Assembly: GCF_004348425.1 (NCBI RefSeq)
Contig: NZ_SMKK01000082.1
Span: 1 to 35,636 of the forward strand
Reading direction: 5' to 3'
Length of the DNA: 35,636 bases
Origin: Actinomadura sp. 7K507
GTDB taxonomy: Bacteria; Actinomycetota; Actinomycetes; Streptosporangiales; Streptosporangiaceae
The first letter of the stretch is position 1. Each line of letters opens with the position of its first letter. The notes under the pieces are model-generated. The model was not told the origin of the DNA. It did no database searches and saw only the letters and a program-made list of their open reading frames with translations. This document shows, piece by piece, positions 7,670-16,776 of this stretch. The position numbers were made by a program, and so were the translations under genes.

Positions 7670-8518
7670 ATGAGCCACGGGTATTCGCCGGCCTGGCGGA
7701 AGCTCACCATCGTCATCCTGCGCCCGCTGCTCTTGGGGCTGCTGAAGCGGGACTGGCGCGGCCGGGCCAACGTGCCGGCGGAGGGCGGCGTCATCATCGC
7801 CGCGAACCACATCTCCGAAGCCGACCCCCTCGCGCTCGCCCACTTCGTGTTCGAGTCGGGCCGCTACCCCGTCTACCTGGCCAAGTCGACGCTGTTCGAC
7901 GTGAGGTTCGTCCGGAACGTCCTGCGCGGCACCGGCCAGATCCCGGTCTACCGCGACCGTGCCGACGCGTCCCTCGCCCTTGAGGCCGCCGAGAAGGCGC
8001 TGCTGGACGGCGAATGCCTGATGTTCTACCCGGAGGGCAGCTGCACCCGTGACCCCGAACTGTGGCCCATGACCGGCCAGACCGGCGTGGCGCGGATGGC
8101 GTTGAAGACGGGCGCCAAGGTCGTCCCGGTGGCGAACTGGGGCGCGCACGAGCTGATGCCGTACCGGAGGGGCGCCCGGACGGGACTGGCCGGGAGCCTG
8201 AAGAAGGGCGTCCACCCGTTCCCGCGCAAGACCATGAAGGTGATCGCGGGGCCGCCCGTCGACCTGTCGCGGTTCGAGGGCCGGCCGCTCTCCAGGGAGA
8301 CGCTGCTGGCCGCCACCGGCGACATCATGGCGGCGATCACCGGCCTGCTCGGCGAGCTGCGCGGCCAGGAGCCGCCCAGGGAGCGCTACGACCACCACAG
8401 GGTGCTGGAGGAGCGGCGGCGCGCTCGCCCGGCGACCGGGGCGGTCGAGGCGTTCGAGGCCGCCGCGCCGGAGCCGGCGCGGCCCGCGAACGGCGAACCG
8501 AAGGCGGCCGGCTCGTGA
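7670..8518 (+). CDS. 1-acyl-sn-glycerol-3-phosphate acyltransferase (PlsC-like)
   Basis: A 282-residue acyltransferase with the four motifs of the glycerolipid acyltransferase family: NHISEAD (NHxxxxD, catalytic His), GQIPVYRD, FYPEGSCTRD (EGT/S-type) and VVPVANWG. An N-terminal hydrophobic stretch (about residues 10-24) would place it at the membrane. It is expected to acylate lysophosphatidic acid. The ATG at 7670 follows AAGGAGGGG. Its last four bases overlap the gpsA start, so both genes of glycerophospholipid synthesis are translationally coupled. The Pro/Ala-rich C-terminal 45 residues look disordered. Confidence 0.88.
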   Translation: MSHGYSPAWRKLTIVILRPLLLGLLKRDWRGRANVPAEGGVIIAANHISEADPLALAHFVFESGRYPVYLAKSTLFDVRFVRNVLRGTGQIPVYRDRADASLALEAAEKALLDGECLMFYPEGSCTRDPELWPMTGQTGVARMALKTGAKVVPVANWGAHELMPYRRGARTGLAGSLKKGVHPFPRKTMKVIAGPPVDLSRFEGRPLSRETLLAATGDIMAAITGLLGELRGQEPPRERYDHHRVLEERRRARPATGAVEAFEAAAPEPARPANGEPKAAGS

Positions 8519-9525
8519 CCTTCCGCACCGCGGTGATGGGGGCCGGATCCTGGGGCACGACGTTCACCAAGCTGCTCGACGACGCGGGCGGCGAGACCGT
8601 CCTGTGGGGGCGGCGCCCCGAGGTCGTCGAGGCGGTCAACGAGCGCCACGAGAACCCCGACTACCTGCCCGGCGTCACGCTGCCCGACGGCGTCCGCGCG
8701 ACACTGGACCCGGCGGAGGCGCTGGCGGGCGCGGACTTCGTGGCGCTGGCCGTCCCGGCGCAGACCCTCCGGCGCAACCTCGGCGACTGGCTGCCGCTGC
8801 TGCCGCCGGACGCGGTCCTGGTCAGCCTGATGAAGGGCGTCGAGCACGGCACGTCCCGGCGCATGTCGGAGGTCATCGGCGAGGTCGCGAACGTCCCCGC
8901 GGAGCGGGTCGGGGTGTTCTGCGGGCCGAACCTGGCCCGCGAGGTCGCCGGCGGGGAGCCCGGCGCGGCGGTCGCGGCCTGCGCGGACGAGGACGCCGCG
9001 CGGCGGCTCCAGGCCGCGACGATGACGCCGTACTTCCGGGTCTACACCTCCACCGACGTCGTCGGCTGCGAGCTGGGCGGCGCGGTGAAGAACATCGTGG
9101 CGCTGTGCGTGGGCATGGCGGTCGGGCTCGGCTTCGGCGCCAGCACGCAGGCGCTGCTGATGACGCGCGGCCTCGCCGAGATCGCCCGGCTTGGCGCGGC
9201 GCTCGGCGCCGACGAGCACACCTTCGCGGGCCTCGCCGGGATGGGTGACCTCGTCGGGACGTGCATGTCGCCGCTGTCGCGCAACCGGACGTTCGGCGAG
9301 AACCTCGGCCGCGGCATGACGCTGGAGCAGGTCGTCTCCGTCACCAAGCAGACGGCCGAGGGCGTCAGGTCGGCGGAGGCGGTGATGGAGCTGGCCCGCA
9401 AGCACAACGTGGAGATGCCGATCACCGAGGCGGTCACCGCCGTCCTGCACCACGGGATGCCGATCAAGGAGGCGGCGATCTCGCTGATCTCCCGTTCCCC
9501 CAAGCCCGAGCGGTACGGGCTGTGA
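8515..9525 (+). CDS. gpsA: glycerol-3-phosphate dehydrogenase [NAD(P)+]
   Basis: GpsA reduces dihydroxyacetone phosphate to sn-glycerol 3-phosphate, the backbone for phospholipids. The 336-residue protein starts with a Rossmann motif GAGSWGTT (9-16). It has the family motifs SLMKGVE, CGPNLAREV, GGAVKNIVAL (catalytic Lys) and GMGDLVGTC. The GTG start at 8515 overlaps the acyltransferase stop as GTGA. Ddl follows 76 bases downstream with its own likely promoter. Confidence 0.96.
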   Translation: MTFRTAVMGAGSWGTTFTKLLDDAGGETVLWGRRPEVVEAVNERHENPDYLPGVTLPDGVRATLDPAEALAGADFVALAVPAQTLRRNLGDWLPLLPPDAVLVSLMKGVEHGTSRRMSEVIGEVANVPAERVGVFCGPNLAREVAGGEPGAAVAACADEDAARRLQAATMTPYFRVYTSTDVVGCELGGAVKNIVALCVGMAVGLGFGASTQALLMTRGLAEIARLGAALGADEHTFAGLAGMGDLVGTCMSPLSRNRTFGENLGRGMTLEQVVSVTKQTAEGVRSAEAVMELARKHNVEMPITEAVTAVLHHGMPIKEAAISLISRSPKPERYGL

Positions 9526-9587
9526 CGGACGTGCCGGCGGGGCCGCCGCGCCCGGATCGCTCGTGGCCGACCCGGGCTGATCACCGA

Positions 9588-9593
9588 TAGGGT
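9588..9593 (+). promoter_or_regulatory. candidate -10 box of ddl
   Basis: TAGGGT fits TANNNT and ends eight bases before the ddl ATG. No ribosome site is visible between them, so ddl may be transcribed as a leaderless mRNA. I could not identify a good -35 element. Confidence 0.3.
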
Positions 9594-9601
9594 CGGACGA
9601 C

Positions 9602-10723
9602 ATGTCCCAGGTTTCTAAGATCCGCGTGGCCGTGGTCTTCGGCGGACGCAGCTCCGAGCACGCGATCTCCTGCGTCACCGCGGGGGCCGTGATGGCCGCC
9701 ATCGACCGGGACCGGTACGAGGTGGTGCCGGTCGGCATCGCCCGCGACGGCCGCTGGGTGCTGCCGCCCCGCGACCTGCGGCTCGCGATCGAGGACGGCC
9801 GGCTGCCCGAGGTGACCGGCTCCGGCGGCGTCCTCGCGCTGCCGTTCGACCCCGACAGCCGCGGGCTGATGGTCGTCCGGCCGGGCCAGGTGCCCGAGAC
9901 GCTCGGCGACGTCGACGTGGTGCTTCCGCTGCTGCACGGCCCCTACGGGGAGGACGGCACGATCCAGGGGCTGCTCGACCTCGCGGGCGTCCGCTATGTC
10001 GGCGCCGGGGTGCTGGCCAGCGCGGTCGGCATGGACAAGGGGTTCATGAAGCTCGTCTGGCAGGCGCGCGGCCTGCCCGTCGGCCCGTACGTCCTGGTCG
10101 GCGACCGGGAGTGGCGGCGCGAACGCAAAGGCAAGATCGACGAGATCAAGGAACTGGGGCTCGCGGGCGGCACGCCCGTGTTCGTCAAGCCCGCGCGGGC
10201 CGGGTCGAGCATGGGCATCACCCGGGTCACCGACGAGGCCGGCCTGGAGGCGGCGGTCGAGGCGGCCCGCGAGCACGACCCGAAGGTCATCGTGGAGGCC
10301 GCGATCGAGGGTCGCGAGATCGAGTGCGGCGTCCTGCAGAGCGCGGACGACGGCCCGGCCGAGGCGAGCCTGCCCGCCGAGGTGCTGATGGCGGGCGACC
10401 ACGACTTCTACGACTTCGAGACCAAGTACCTCGACGGCTCCACCACCATGGCGATCCCGCCGGACCTGCCGGCCGCGGCGATCGAGGAGGTCCGCCGCGT
10501 CGCCGTCCAGGCGTTCGACGCGCTCGACTGCGAGGGCCTCGCCCGCGTCGACTTCTTCCACACGCCGGACGGCCGCTGGGTCCTCAACGAGATCAACACC
10601 ATGCCGGGCTTCACCCCGGCGTCGGCCTTCCCGCAGATGTGGGCGGCGACCGGCCTCGACTACCCGGCCCTGGTCGACCGCCTCCTCCAGACCGCCGCCA
10701 AGCGCTCCACCGGCCTTCGCTGA
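9602..10723 (+). CDS. ddl: D-alanine--D-alanine ligase
   Basis: The 373-residue ATP-grasp enzyme makes the D-Ala-D-Ala dipeptide of peptidoglycan. Visible motifs are VVFGGRSSEHAIS at the N-terminus, LLHGPYGEDGT, the ATP-loop ARAGSSMGIT, FYDFETKYLDGST and EINTMPGFTP near the C-terminus (metal ligands). The YDFETKY motif is of the ordinary D-Ala type rather than a D-lactate-selective one. It sits in the usual actinomycete position behind gpsA. The end is only seven bases from the convergent lipoprotein gene. Confidence 0.96.
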   Translation: MSQVSKIRVAVVFGGRSSEHAISCVTAGAVMAAIDRDRYEVVPVGIARDGRWVLPPRDLRLAIEDGRLPEVTGSGGVLALPFDPDSRGLMVVRPGQVPETLGDVDVVLPLLHGPYGEDGTIQGLLDLAGVRYVGAGVLASAVGMDKGFMKLVWQARGLPVGPYVLVGDREWRRERKGKIDEIKELGLAGGTPVFVKPARAGSSMGITRVTDEAGLEAAVEAAREHDPKVIVEAAIEGREIECGVLQSADDGPAEASLPAEVLMAGDHDFYDFETKYLDGSTTMAIPPDLPAAAIEEVRRVAVQAFDALDCEGLARVDFFHTPDGRWVLNEINTMPGFTPASAFPQMWAATGLDYPALVDRLLQTAAKRSTGLR

Positions 10724-10730
10724 TCCGCGC

Positions 10731-12626
10731 CTAGTCGAACGGCAGCCACGCGGTGTTCTCGAGTGTGGCGGCATTGGTGGCGCGGGCGCCCTTGCCGGAG
10801 AACGTCCAGAGGGTGTCGCCGATGATCAGGGAGCGGCGGATGCCGTTGCCGTCGCCGGGATGGGTGACGGTTCCGGTCTCGGTGATGGACGAGCCGGTGA
10901 CCTTGAGGGCGAGGGCCTCGGCGCCGGGGTCGTTCACGGGGATGACGGTGAGGCCGGAGTCCGGCCAGTAGAGGAAGGCGTGCGGCTCGAACTCCGCCTG
11001 TGAGGTCGCTTCGGGCAGCGTGTAGTTGTCGATCCTGCGGGGCCGCTCGCCGGAGACGTCGAAGAGCGAGACCTGGAGGCCCTTCGTCCGGCCGCTGCGG
11101 TCGGCGTCCTGGCCGACGCCGAGGAGCTTCCCGTCCCTGGTGGGATGCAGGTACGCCGAATAGCCGGTGATCTTGAGTTCGCCGGTGAGGCGGGGACGGC
11201 GCGGATCCTTCAGGTCGAGCACGTACAGCGGGTCGACCTCCCGGAACGTCACGACATAGCCGGTCGCGCCGATGAACCGGACGGAGTAGATCCGCTCGCC
11301 CTTGCCGAGCCCGTCGATCCGTCCTACCTGGTCGAGGCGGGAGCCGTCCTGCGCGAGGACGTACACCGAGCTTTGCGAAGGCTTCTCCTCACGGGCGAAC
11401 TGGCCCGTGGTCGTGGCCAGACGCAGTTTCCCGTCGTGCTCCGACATCGAGTACTGGTTGAGCAGGTTGCCCTTGACCGAACCCGACGCCACGTACCGGG
11501 GACGTCCCTTGCCGCTGACGTCGAACTTGTACACGTCGGTGCGGACCTCGGGGCGCTTCTTGCGCGGCGTCCACATGGACGGATTCGGCGGAGTGCCGGT
11601 GACGTACAGGCTCTTCCCGTTGCCGTAGACGGTGGAGCCGTCGGCGGTGACGCCGATCGCCTGCGGGTCTGCGAGCCCGCGGGACAGGTCGAACGTCAGC
11701 ACGCTCAGCATGGTCGATCCCGCGTACGAGGACGGCCGGCTGACCTGCTCGCAGGGAGCCCGGTAGTCCTTCGCCGGGGACCCGTCGCCTGCGTCCACCT
11801 GGAAGGTGGGGAGCCAGGCGTTGAGTGGGGCCGTCACCACGGCCCTCCTGTTCGCCTCGGCGGCCGCCTTCTCGCCCTTCGAGCCGGTGCCGCCCGGAAA
11901 GTCGATGTCGGGCCGGGACTTCATCACCACGCGGACCGAGGGGCCGTTCTGGCGAGCGTCCAGGTAGTCGGCGCGGGTCGTCATGGTGCCGACGACCTTC
12001 GGGGCGCCGGAGATGTCGACGAGCGTGAGGCGCGTCGTGGGCTCGGTCGTCTGAGGCGCGGGGGAGTCCTGGACTCCCGGCCTGGCCGGCCGGGGGAGGG
12101 GGACCATCGGGGACCGCTCGTCCAGGACGAGTACGCGGTCGCCGCTGAGCAGGAGGTTCCCGTCGCCGTGCACGTTCGCGCCCGGAAGGTCCAGCGTATG
12201 GGTGACGCGGCGGCTCGCCGGATCGATGATCTTGAGGTCGCCGCGGGCGAGCGTCACGATCCGGCGGCCGTCCGTCTTGACGAGGTCGGGCTCGTCCGCG
12301 CCCCGCTCATGGGCGTTCGTGGTGGAGTGCCGGGGCGGCTGCCCCGGCACCGCCTGCGCGGCCTGCGGGCCCCCGCGCAAGGCCCTGCCGCCCTCCGGCG
12401 CCAGGACCCCGCCGAGGGGCTCGCCGCTACTCAGCCCGTACGCGTCGACCTGGTCGGCCGTCGCCTCCCGCAACCCCTTGTGGAGGGCATCACAGCCGTC
12501 ATAGGCGACGAGCCGGACCGCCGGTGCCGCACTCGGCGGGCCGGCGCTACCGGAGGACCCGGTGCATCCTGCCGCCCCGGCGAGGACCAGCATCGTCGCA
12601 GCCGGAACGAAAACGCGACCACGCAT
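10731..12626 (-). CDS. secreted lipoprotein with beta-propeller domain (PF09826 type)
   Basis: The 631-residue protein begins with a lipoprotein signal: Arg-containing start, hydrophobic stretch and lipobox ending at C21 (LAGAAGC). After a Ser/Gly/Pro linker comes the family hallmark STTNAHERGADEPDLVKTDG (about residues 100-120). Repeated strand motifs of a beta-propeller follow, including GDRVLVLDE, GATGYVVTF, PLYVLDLKDP and LLGVGQD. The family is called secreted beta-propeller domain proteins; the function is not established. I chose the ATG at 12626 because longer in-frame starts only add Arg/Pro-rich sequence with no signal peptide. The stop is seven bases from the end of ddl. Confidence 0.85.
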   Translation of the reverse strand: MRGRVFVPAATMLVLAGAAGCTGSSGSAGPPSAAPAVRLVAYDGCDALHKGLREATADQVDAYGLSSGEPLGGVLAPEGGRALRGGPQAAQAVPGQPPRHSTTNAHERGADEPDLVKTDGRRIVTLARGDLKIIDPASRRVTHTLDLPGANVHGDGNLLLSGDRVLVLDERSPMVPLPRPARPGVQDSPAPQTTEPTTRLTLVDISGAPKVVGTMTTRADYLDARQNGPSVRVVMKSRPDIDFPGGTGSKGEKAAAEANRRAVVTAPLNAWLPTFQVDAGDGSPAKDYRAPCEQVSRPSSYAGSTMLSVLTFDLSRGLADPQAIGVTADGSTVYGNGKSLYVTGTPPNPSMWTPRKKRPEVRTDVYKFDVSGKGRPRYVASGSVKGNLLNQYSMSEHDGKLRLATTTGQFAREEKPSQSSVYVLAQDGSRLDQVGRIDGLGKGERIYSVRFIGATGYVVTFREVDPLYVLDLKDPRRPRLTGELKITGYSAYLHPTRDGKLLGVGQDADRSGRTKGLQVSLFDVSGERPRRIDNYTLPEATSQAEFEPHAFLYWPDSGLTVIPVNDPGAEALALKVTGSSITETGTVTHPGDGNGIRRSLIIGDTLWTFSGKGARATNAATLENTAWLPFD

Positions 12627-12673
12627 GGACTTTGGACGCCCGGACCGGATCGGTGGTTCCCGGGGATTCGGAG

Positions 12674-13069
12674 CTAGTTCGACTCGTCCTTGCGGGCGCG
12701 CCTCTCGTGCTTGGCGATGAGGCCGTCGATCTGGACGCACAGCTTGGAACCGAGCGGCCAGCCGACGTAGTGCATGATGAAGATGCCCATCTCGCGCAGC
12801 TCGTCCGGTGTCAGCTCCCCGTTGGCCAGGGCCGCCGGGATCTGGATGTCGAGGACCTCGTTGAGCCCCTGGCCGGCCAGGACCCCGATGAGCAGCATCC
12901 GCCGGTCGCGCATGCTCAGACCCGGGCGTGTCCAGATCTCGCCGAACAGGTGCTCGACGGTCAGCGAGAAGAAGTCGCCCGGCCCGTCCTCGACCTCCCA
13001 CGCGTAGACCCGGCGCATCATCTCCAGGCCGCGCTCGCGCCGCTCGTTCTTGCCGTCGGGCTCATCCAT
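12674..13069 (-). CDS. carboxymuconolactone decarboxylase family protein
   Basis: The 131-residue helical protein is of the CMD/AhpD type (GLSMRDRRMLLIGVLAGQG, then NGELTPDELREMGIFIMHYVGWP). The CxxC pair of AhpD is absent, so a peroxidase role is unlikely and a gamma-CMD-like role fits better. It is the last gene of the minus-strand arm and overlaps the preceding dehydrogenase by eight bases. As I recall the locus, M. tuberculosis Rv0771 occupies the same position behind Rv0768-Rv0770. The substrate is unknown. Confidence 0.85.
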   Translation of the reverse strand: MDEPDGKNERRERGLEMMRRVYAWEVEDGPGDFFSLTVEHLFGEIWTRPGLSMRDRRMLLIGVLAGQGLNEVLDIQIPAALANGELTPDELREMGIFIMHYVGWPLGSKLCVQIDGLIAKHERRARKDESN

Positions 13070-13961
13070 CGGCGTCTCCGTCTCCGTCCCCCGGCAGGCC
13101 GAGGCCCAGGCCGAAGCGTTCCAGGGCGAGCTTGGCGAAAGGGGTGTCCACTCCCAGCTCGCCGGCCAGCTCCAGGGCGAGGGACAGGTCCTTCTCGCCG
13201 AGGTCGCGGGTGTGGCGCAGGATGTCGTACAGGTCGTCGTCCGGCTCCATCGGCGCGGTCGTCGGGCGCAGCATGATCGAGCCGGCGCCGCCGGTGATCG
13301 CGTCGGTGTGCCGGACGACCCGTCCCAGCTTCCGCAGCGACACCCCGGACGCCTCCGCCAGCCGCTGCGCCTCCGCGGCCGCGGTGAACGACACGAAATG
13401 CAGCAGGTTGCGGGCCAGCTTCGTGCGGGTGCCCGCGCCGACGGGGCCCATGTGCATGACGAGATCGGCCCAGGCGCCGAACGGCTCCCGGCAGCGCTCG
13501 AACGCCTCGTCCGTCCCGCCGACCATGACGGCGAGGCTGCCCGCGCTCGCCCCCATGAACCCGCCGCTGACCGGCGCGTCCACGACCTCGATCTCGTACC
13601 GCCGCGCCTTCTCGGCCAGCTCCTCCGCCGTCTTGGCGCGGATCGTCGAATGGACCGCCAGGACGGTACCGGGACGGGCGCTGGCGAGGATCTCCGCGCC
13701 CACCTCGGCCACCTGGCCGTCGTCGCGGACCATGACCGACACCAGGTCGGAGTGCGCGGCCACCTCGGCGACGCTCTTGGCCGCCCGCGCGCCGGCCTTC
13801 ACCAGCGGCGCGACCGCGTCGGGACGCGTGTCGAAGACGACCAGGCCCTGGCCGGCGAGGTGCTGCGCCATCGGCGCGCCCATCTGGCCGAGGCCGACGA
13901 ACCCGACGCTCATCTCCCGCGGGGGATCGCCCTCCCGTGCCTCCCCGCCCGCTTCGCTCAT
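13062..13961 (-). CDS. NAD(P)-dependent beta-hydroxyacid dehydrogenase family (HIBADH-like)
   Basis: The 299-residue protein has an N-terminal Rossmann motif GFVGLGQMGAPMAQHL and the family substrate motif DAPVSGGFMGA. The catalytic-lysine region is TRTKLARNLLHF. 3-hydroxyisobutyrate dehydrogenase relatives oxidise short beta-hydroxy acids; the actual substrate cannot be read from the sequence. The ATG at 13961 overlaps the SDR stop as ATGA. It corresponds by type and order to Rv0770. An N-terminal Glu/Gly-rich extension of about 15 residues precedes the fold. Confidence 0.88.
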   Translation of the reverse strand: MSEAGGEAREGDPPREMSVGFVGLGQMGAPMAQHLAGQGLVVFDTRPDAVAPLVKAGARAAKSVAEVAAHSDLVSVMVRDDGQVAEVGAEILASARPGTVLAVHSTIRAKTAEELAEKARRYEIEVVDAPVSGGFMGASAGSLAVMVGGTDEAFERCREPFGAWADLVMHMGPVGAGTRTKLARNLLHFVSFTAAAEAQRLAEASGVSLRKLGRVVRHTDAITGGAGSIMLRPTTAPMEPDDDLYDILRHTRDLGEKDLSLALELAGELGVDTPFAKLALERFGLGLGLPGDGDGDADG

Positions 13962-14692
13962 GCCCGGAACACCTCGCCGCCGTCGACGTTCAGGATCTGA
14001 CCGGTGACCCAGCCGGCCTCGTCCGACAGCAGGAACAGGCACATCCCGACGAGGTCCTCGGGGGAGCCCATCCGCTTCAGCGCCATCTTCTCCTTGACGA
14101 TCTTCTGCGACATGCCGCCGGGGACGGCCTTGCGGTTCGCCTCGGTGTCGATGGGGCCGGGCGCGATGGCGTTCACCCTGATGTTCATGCTGCCCAGCTC
14201 GTGCGCGAGCTGCTGGGTGAGCCCGTTGACGCCGACCTTGGCGAGCCCGTAGAAGCCGGAGTACTGCCACGCGGCCGTGGACGACTGATTGACGATCGAG
14301 CCGCCGCCCCGTGCCTGCATGTGGGGATAGCAGGCGCGCGCGCACAGCAGCGCGCCGTCCATGTTCACGGACATGAACTTCTTGTAGTAGTCCCAGTCGA
14401 CGGTGAAGAGGAAGTCCAGCTTCATCGACCCGAAGATGGCGGCGTTGTTGACGAGATGGTCGATGCCGCCGAACCGCTCCACGGCCGTCGCCGCCATCGC
14501 CTCGACGGACGCGGGGTCGGACACGTCCGTCCGCACGAAAACGCCCTTGATCTCGTCGGCGACGGCCTGCCCGCGCTCGTCCACATCGGCGACGACCACC
14601 GACGCGCCCTCCGCCGCGAGCGCCCGCGCGTAGGCCTCCCCGATGCCCTGCGCGGCCCCGGTGACCACCGCGACCCTGCCCTCGAACCTCAT
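13958..14692 (-). CDS. short-chain dehydrogenase/reductase
   Basis: A 244-residue classical SDR: cofactor motif TGAAQGIG (11-18), DVSD adenine-ring site, NNAA, catalytic Ser in NQSSTAAWQYSG and YGLAK (Tyr/Lys of YxxxK), and the C-terminal NVDGG. ADVDE after the second strand suggests NAD(H) preference. It overlaps the aldehyde dehydrogenase stop by four bases and is thus the second gene of a coupled operon. It matches Rv0769 in the corresponding mycobacterial cluster. Confidence 0.92.
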   Translation of the reverse strand: MRFEGRVAVVTGAAQGIGEAYARALAAEGASVVVADVDERGQAVADEIKGVFVRTDVSDPASVEAMAATAVERFGGIDHLVNNAAIFGSMKLDFLFTVDWDYYKKFMSVNMDGALLCARACYPHMQARGGGSIVNQSSTAAWQYSGFYGLAKVGVNGLTQQLAHELGSMNIRVNAIAPGPIDTEANRKAVPGGMSQKIVKEKMALKRMGSPEDLVGMCLFLLSDEAGWVTGQILNVDGGEVFRA

Positions 14693-16155
14693 GTGACGCC
14701 CTCCGCGATCGACTTGGTCTCCAGGTACTCCTCGAACCCGGCCACGCCCATCTCGCGGCCGATTCCGGACTGCTTGTAGCCGCCGAACGGGACGTCCGCG
14801 CTGTACCAGACGCCGCCGTTCACGCTGACCGTCCCGGTGCGCAGCCTCCCCGCGACCGCCCGCGCCCGCTCGGCGTCCCCGCCGTGCACGGCGGCCGAAA
14901 GCCCGTACGGCGAGTCGTTCGCGATGCGGACCGCGTCGTCGTCGCCGTCATGCGGCAGCATCACCAGGACCGGGCCGAAGATCTCCTCCCGCGCCGCGCG
15001 GGACTCGTTCGTCAGCCCGGTGACGAGGGTCGGCTCGATCCAGAAGCCCTTGTCCCTGCCGGCCGGGCGTCCGCCGCCGCACGCGAACGATCCGCCTTCC
15101 TTGACGGCCAGGTCCAGGTAGCCCTCGACGCGTTCACGCTGCTTCGCCGAGATGACGGGGCCGCAGATCGTCCGGTCGTCGCCGGGGTCGCCGGCGCCCA
15201 GCTTCGCCAGCGTCCTCGCCGTGATCTCGGCGGCCTCGTCGTAGCGGGCGCGCGGGACGAGGATCCTGGTCGTGATCGCGCAGCCCTGCCCGGCGTGCGC
15301 GATGCCGGAGAACGCCGCGTAGGAGCAGGCGGCCTTCAGATCGGCGTCGTCCAGCACCATGAACGCGGACTTGCCGCCGAGTTCCAGGAAGACCCTCTTG
15401 AGGGTGGGGGCGGCGCTCGCCATGACGTTCCGCCCGGTCTCCGTGGACCCGGTGAACGTCACCAGGTCCACCCGCGGATCCTGGACGAGCTGCGCGCCCA
15501 GCCCGTGATCGGACGACGTGACCACGTTGACGACGCCCGCCGGGATGTCGGTCTCCTCGGCGATGATCTCGCCGAGGACCGCCGCGCACCACGGGGTGTC
15601 GGGCGCCGGCTTGAGCACGACCGTGTTCCCGGCCGCGAGCGCCGGGCCCAGCTTGGCCAGGTTGATCTGGTGCGGGAAGTTCCACGGGGTGATCGCGCCG
15701 ACCACGCCCACCGCCTCCCTGCGGACCCGCCGGTGGCTGGGCATCCCCATGGGCTCGGCCCGGCCGAGGTCCCGTTCCCACTCGTAGGACTCGGCGAGCC
15801 CGGCGAACCAGCCCAGGTCGTCGACGGGCGCGTCCAGCTGGGCGGCGAACGTCAGGAACCGCGGCGCGCCCACCTCCCGGATCGTGATCTCGCGCAGTTC
15901 GTCGGAGCGCCGCTGCATAGCCTCGCGGAGCTGGCGCAGGCAGCGGACACGGAACCGCACGTCCGTGGACCACGACGTCTCGTCGAACGCGCGCCTGGCG
16001 GCGCCGATCGCGCGGTCCATGTCGTCCGGTGTGCCGTCGGCGGCGGTGCCGAGCACGTCCTCGGTGGCGGGATCGATGGTCTCGAAGGCGCCGCCCCCGG
16101 TGCTCGGGGTCAGCCGCCCGTCCAGCAGAAGCAGGCGATCGATTTTTCTGGACAC
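14689..16155 (-). CDS. aldehyde dehydrogenase (NAD+-dependent, AldA-like)
   Basis: The 488-residue enzyme has PWNFP (oxyanion Asn), the NAD motif FTGSTETG, the catalytic Glu in LELGGKSA and the nucleophile C292 (GQGCAITTRI). The EEIFGPV region and PFGGYKQSGIGRE close the fold. It heads the operon ALDH-SDR-HIBADH-CMD, which resembles Rv0768-Rv0771. The start is GTG 16155, placed in the centre of the palindrome GGACACGTGTCC. A TAGTCT box ends six bases upstream and there is no ribosome site, so the mRNA is probably leaderless and the operator covers the transcription start. Oxidation of an aldehyde produced by the P450 arm is a reasonable inference. Confidence 0.93.
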   Translation of the reverse strand: MSRKIDRLLLLDGRLTPSTGGGAFETIDPATEDVLGTAADGTPDDMDRAIGAARRAFDETSWSTDVRFRVRCLRQLREAMQRRSDELREITIREVGAPRFLTFAAQLDAPVDDLGWFAGLAESYEWERDLGRAEPMGMPSHRRVRREAVGVVGAITPWNFPHQINLAKLGPALAAGNTVVLKPAPDTPWCAAVLGEIIAEETDIPAGVVNVVTSSDHGLGAQLVQDPRVDLVTFTGSTETGRNVMASAAPTLKRVFLELGGKSAFMVLDDADLKAACSYAAFSGIAHAGQGCAITTRILVPRARYDEAAEITARTLAKLGAGDPGDDRTICGPVISAKQRERVEGYLDLAVKEGGSFACGGGRPAGRDKGFWIEPTLVTGLTNESRAAREEIFGPVLVMLPHDGDDDAVRIANDSPYGLSAAVHGGDAERARAVAGRLRTGTVSVNGGVWYSADVPFGGYKQSGIGREMGVAGFEEYLETKSIAEGVT

Positions 16156-16176
16156 GTGTCCAGACTACAGTTCAGA
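16147..16176 (-). promoter_or_regulatory. promoter-operator of the aldehyde dehydrogenase operon
   Basis: An 18-bp perfect palindrome TCTGGACACGTGTCCAGA (16147-16164) contains the GTG start codon in its middle. Reading on the minus strand, TCTGAACT (16176-16169) lies just upstream and TAGTCT serves as a -10 box. From 16176 to 16150 the sequence matches the operator of the TetR gene (19961-19987) at 24 of 27 bases. Binding by that TetR is inferred. Confidence 0.75.
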
Positions 16177-16208
16177 CCGGGACGGAGCGCAAGACCAATC
16201 GGGCGAAA

Positions 16209-16760
16209 TCAGGAATCGGCGGGGGCCGCAAGGAAGATCTCCAGCGTCCGGTCGGCACCGGGTGACTCCCCGCCGTCCGGGGACGGGACGAGGTAGCCGC
16301 CGACCCACGCGCGGAGCATCAGCAGCGCACGCAGGCGGGCCTCGCCGGGGGCGAAGCCCAGCTCGTCCAGGCACGCGGTGATATGGCCGAGCAACGCCCG
16401 ATCGGCGTGCCGGACCGCCTCGTCCGCCTCCGGGGCGTGCTGGGCCCACAACCGCATCGCACGGTCGATCGGCGCGATCTCGTGACCGAGCGCCTGGATG
16501 CGCCGGAGCCGTTCGAGCGGATCGGACGTGCTCCCCAGCGTGAGGGCCAGGAACTCGTCCGTGCGTTCGTGCGCCCAGCGGTCCAGCAGGGCGCGCATCA
16601 GCTCGGACCGGTCCTTGAAGTGCCAGTAGAAGCTGCCCTTGGTGACGCCCAGCCGCGTGGCGAGCGCGTTGATCCCCACGCCGCGCTCGCCGGCCCGCGC
16701 CAGCTCCTGGTAGGCGGCCTCGATCCAGTCCCGCCGGGCGACCCGCGTCCGGCTCTTCAT
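16209..16760 (-). CDS. TetR family transcriptional regulator
   Basis: The 183-residue protein has a TetR N-terminal HTH (INALATRLGVTKGSFYWHFK, about residues 29-48) followed by a helical effector domain of unknown ligand. The ATG at 16760 is preceded by AAGGAA. The left end of the tnpB element begins only some 15-20 bases before this start, so the element appears to have landed directly upstream and may have replaced its promoter. The HsaA-like gene on the same strand beyond the element is a likely former neighbour and possible target. It is distinct in sequence from the TetR at 19982. Confidence 0.9.
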   Translation of the reverse strand: MKSRTRVARRDWIEAAYQELARAGERGVGINALATRLGVTKGSFYWHFKDRSELMRALLDRWAHERTDEFLALTLGSTSDPLERLRRIQALGHEIAPIDRAMRLWAQHAPEADEAVRHADRALLGHITACLDELGFAPGEARLRALLMLRAWVGGYLVPSPDGGESPGADRTLEIFLAAPADS

Positions 16761-16776
16761 CGGGATTCCTTCGTGG

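Noticed and set aside
10731..13001. Longer start of the beta-propeller lipoprotein (up to 13001)
   Set aside because: The extra 125 residues are Arg/Pro-rich and overlap the CMD gene; the ATG at 12626 begins a proper lipoprotein signal.
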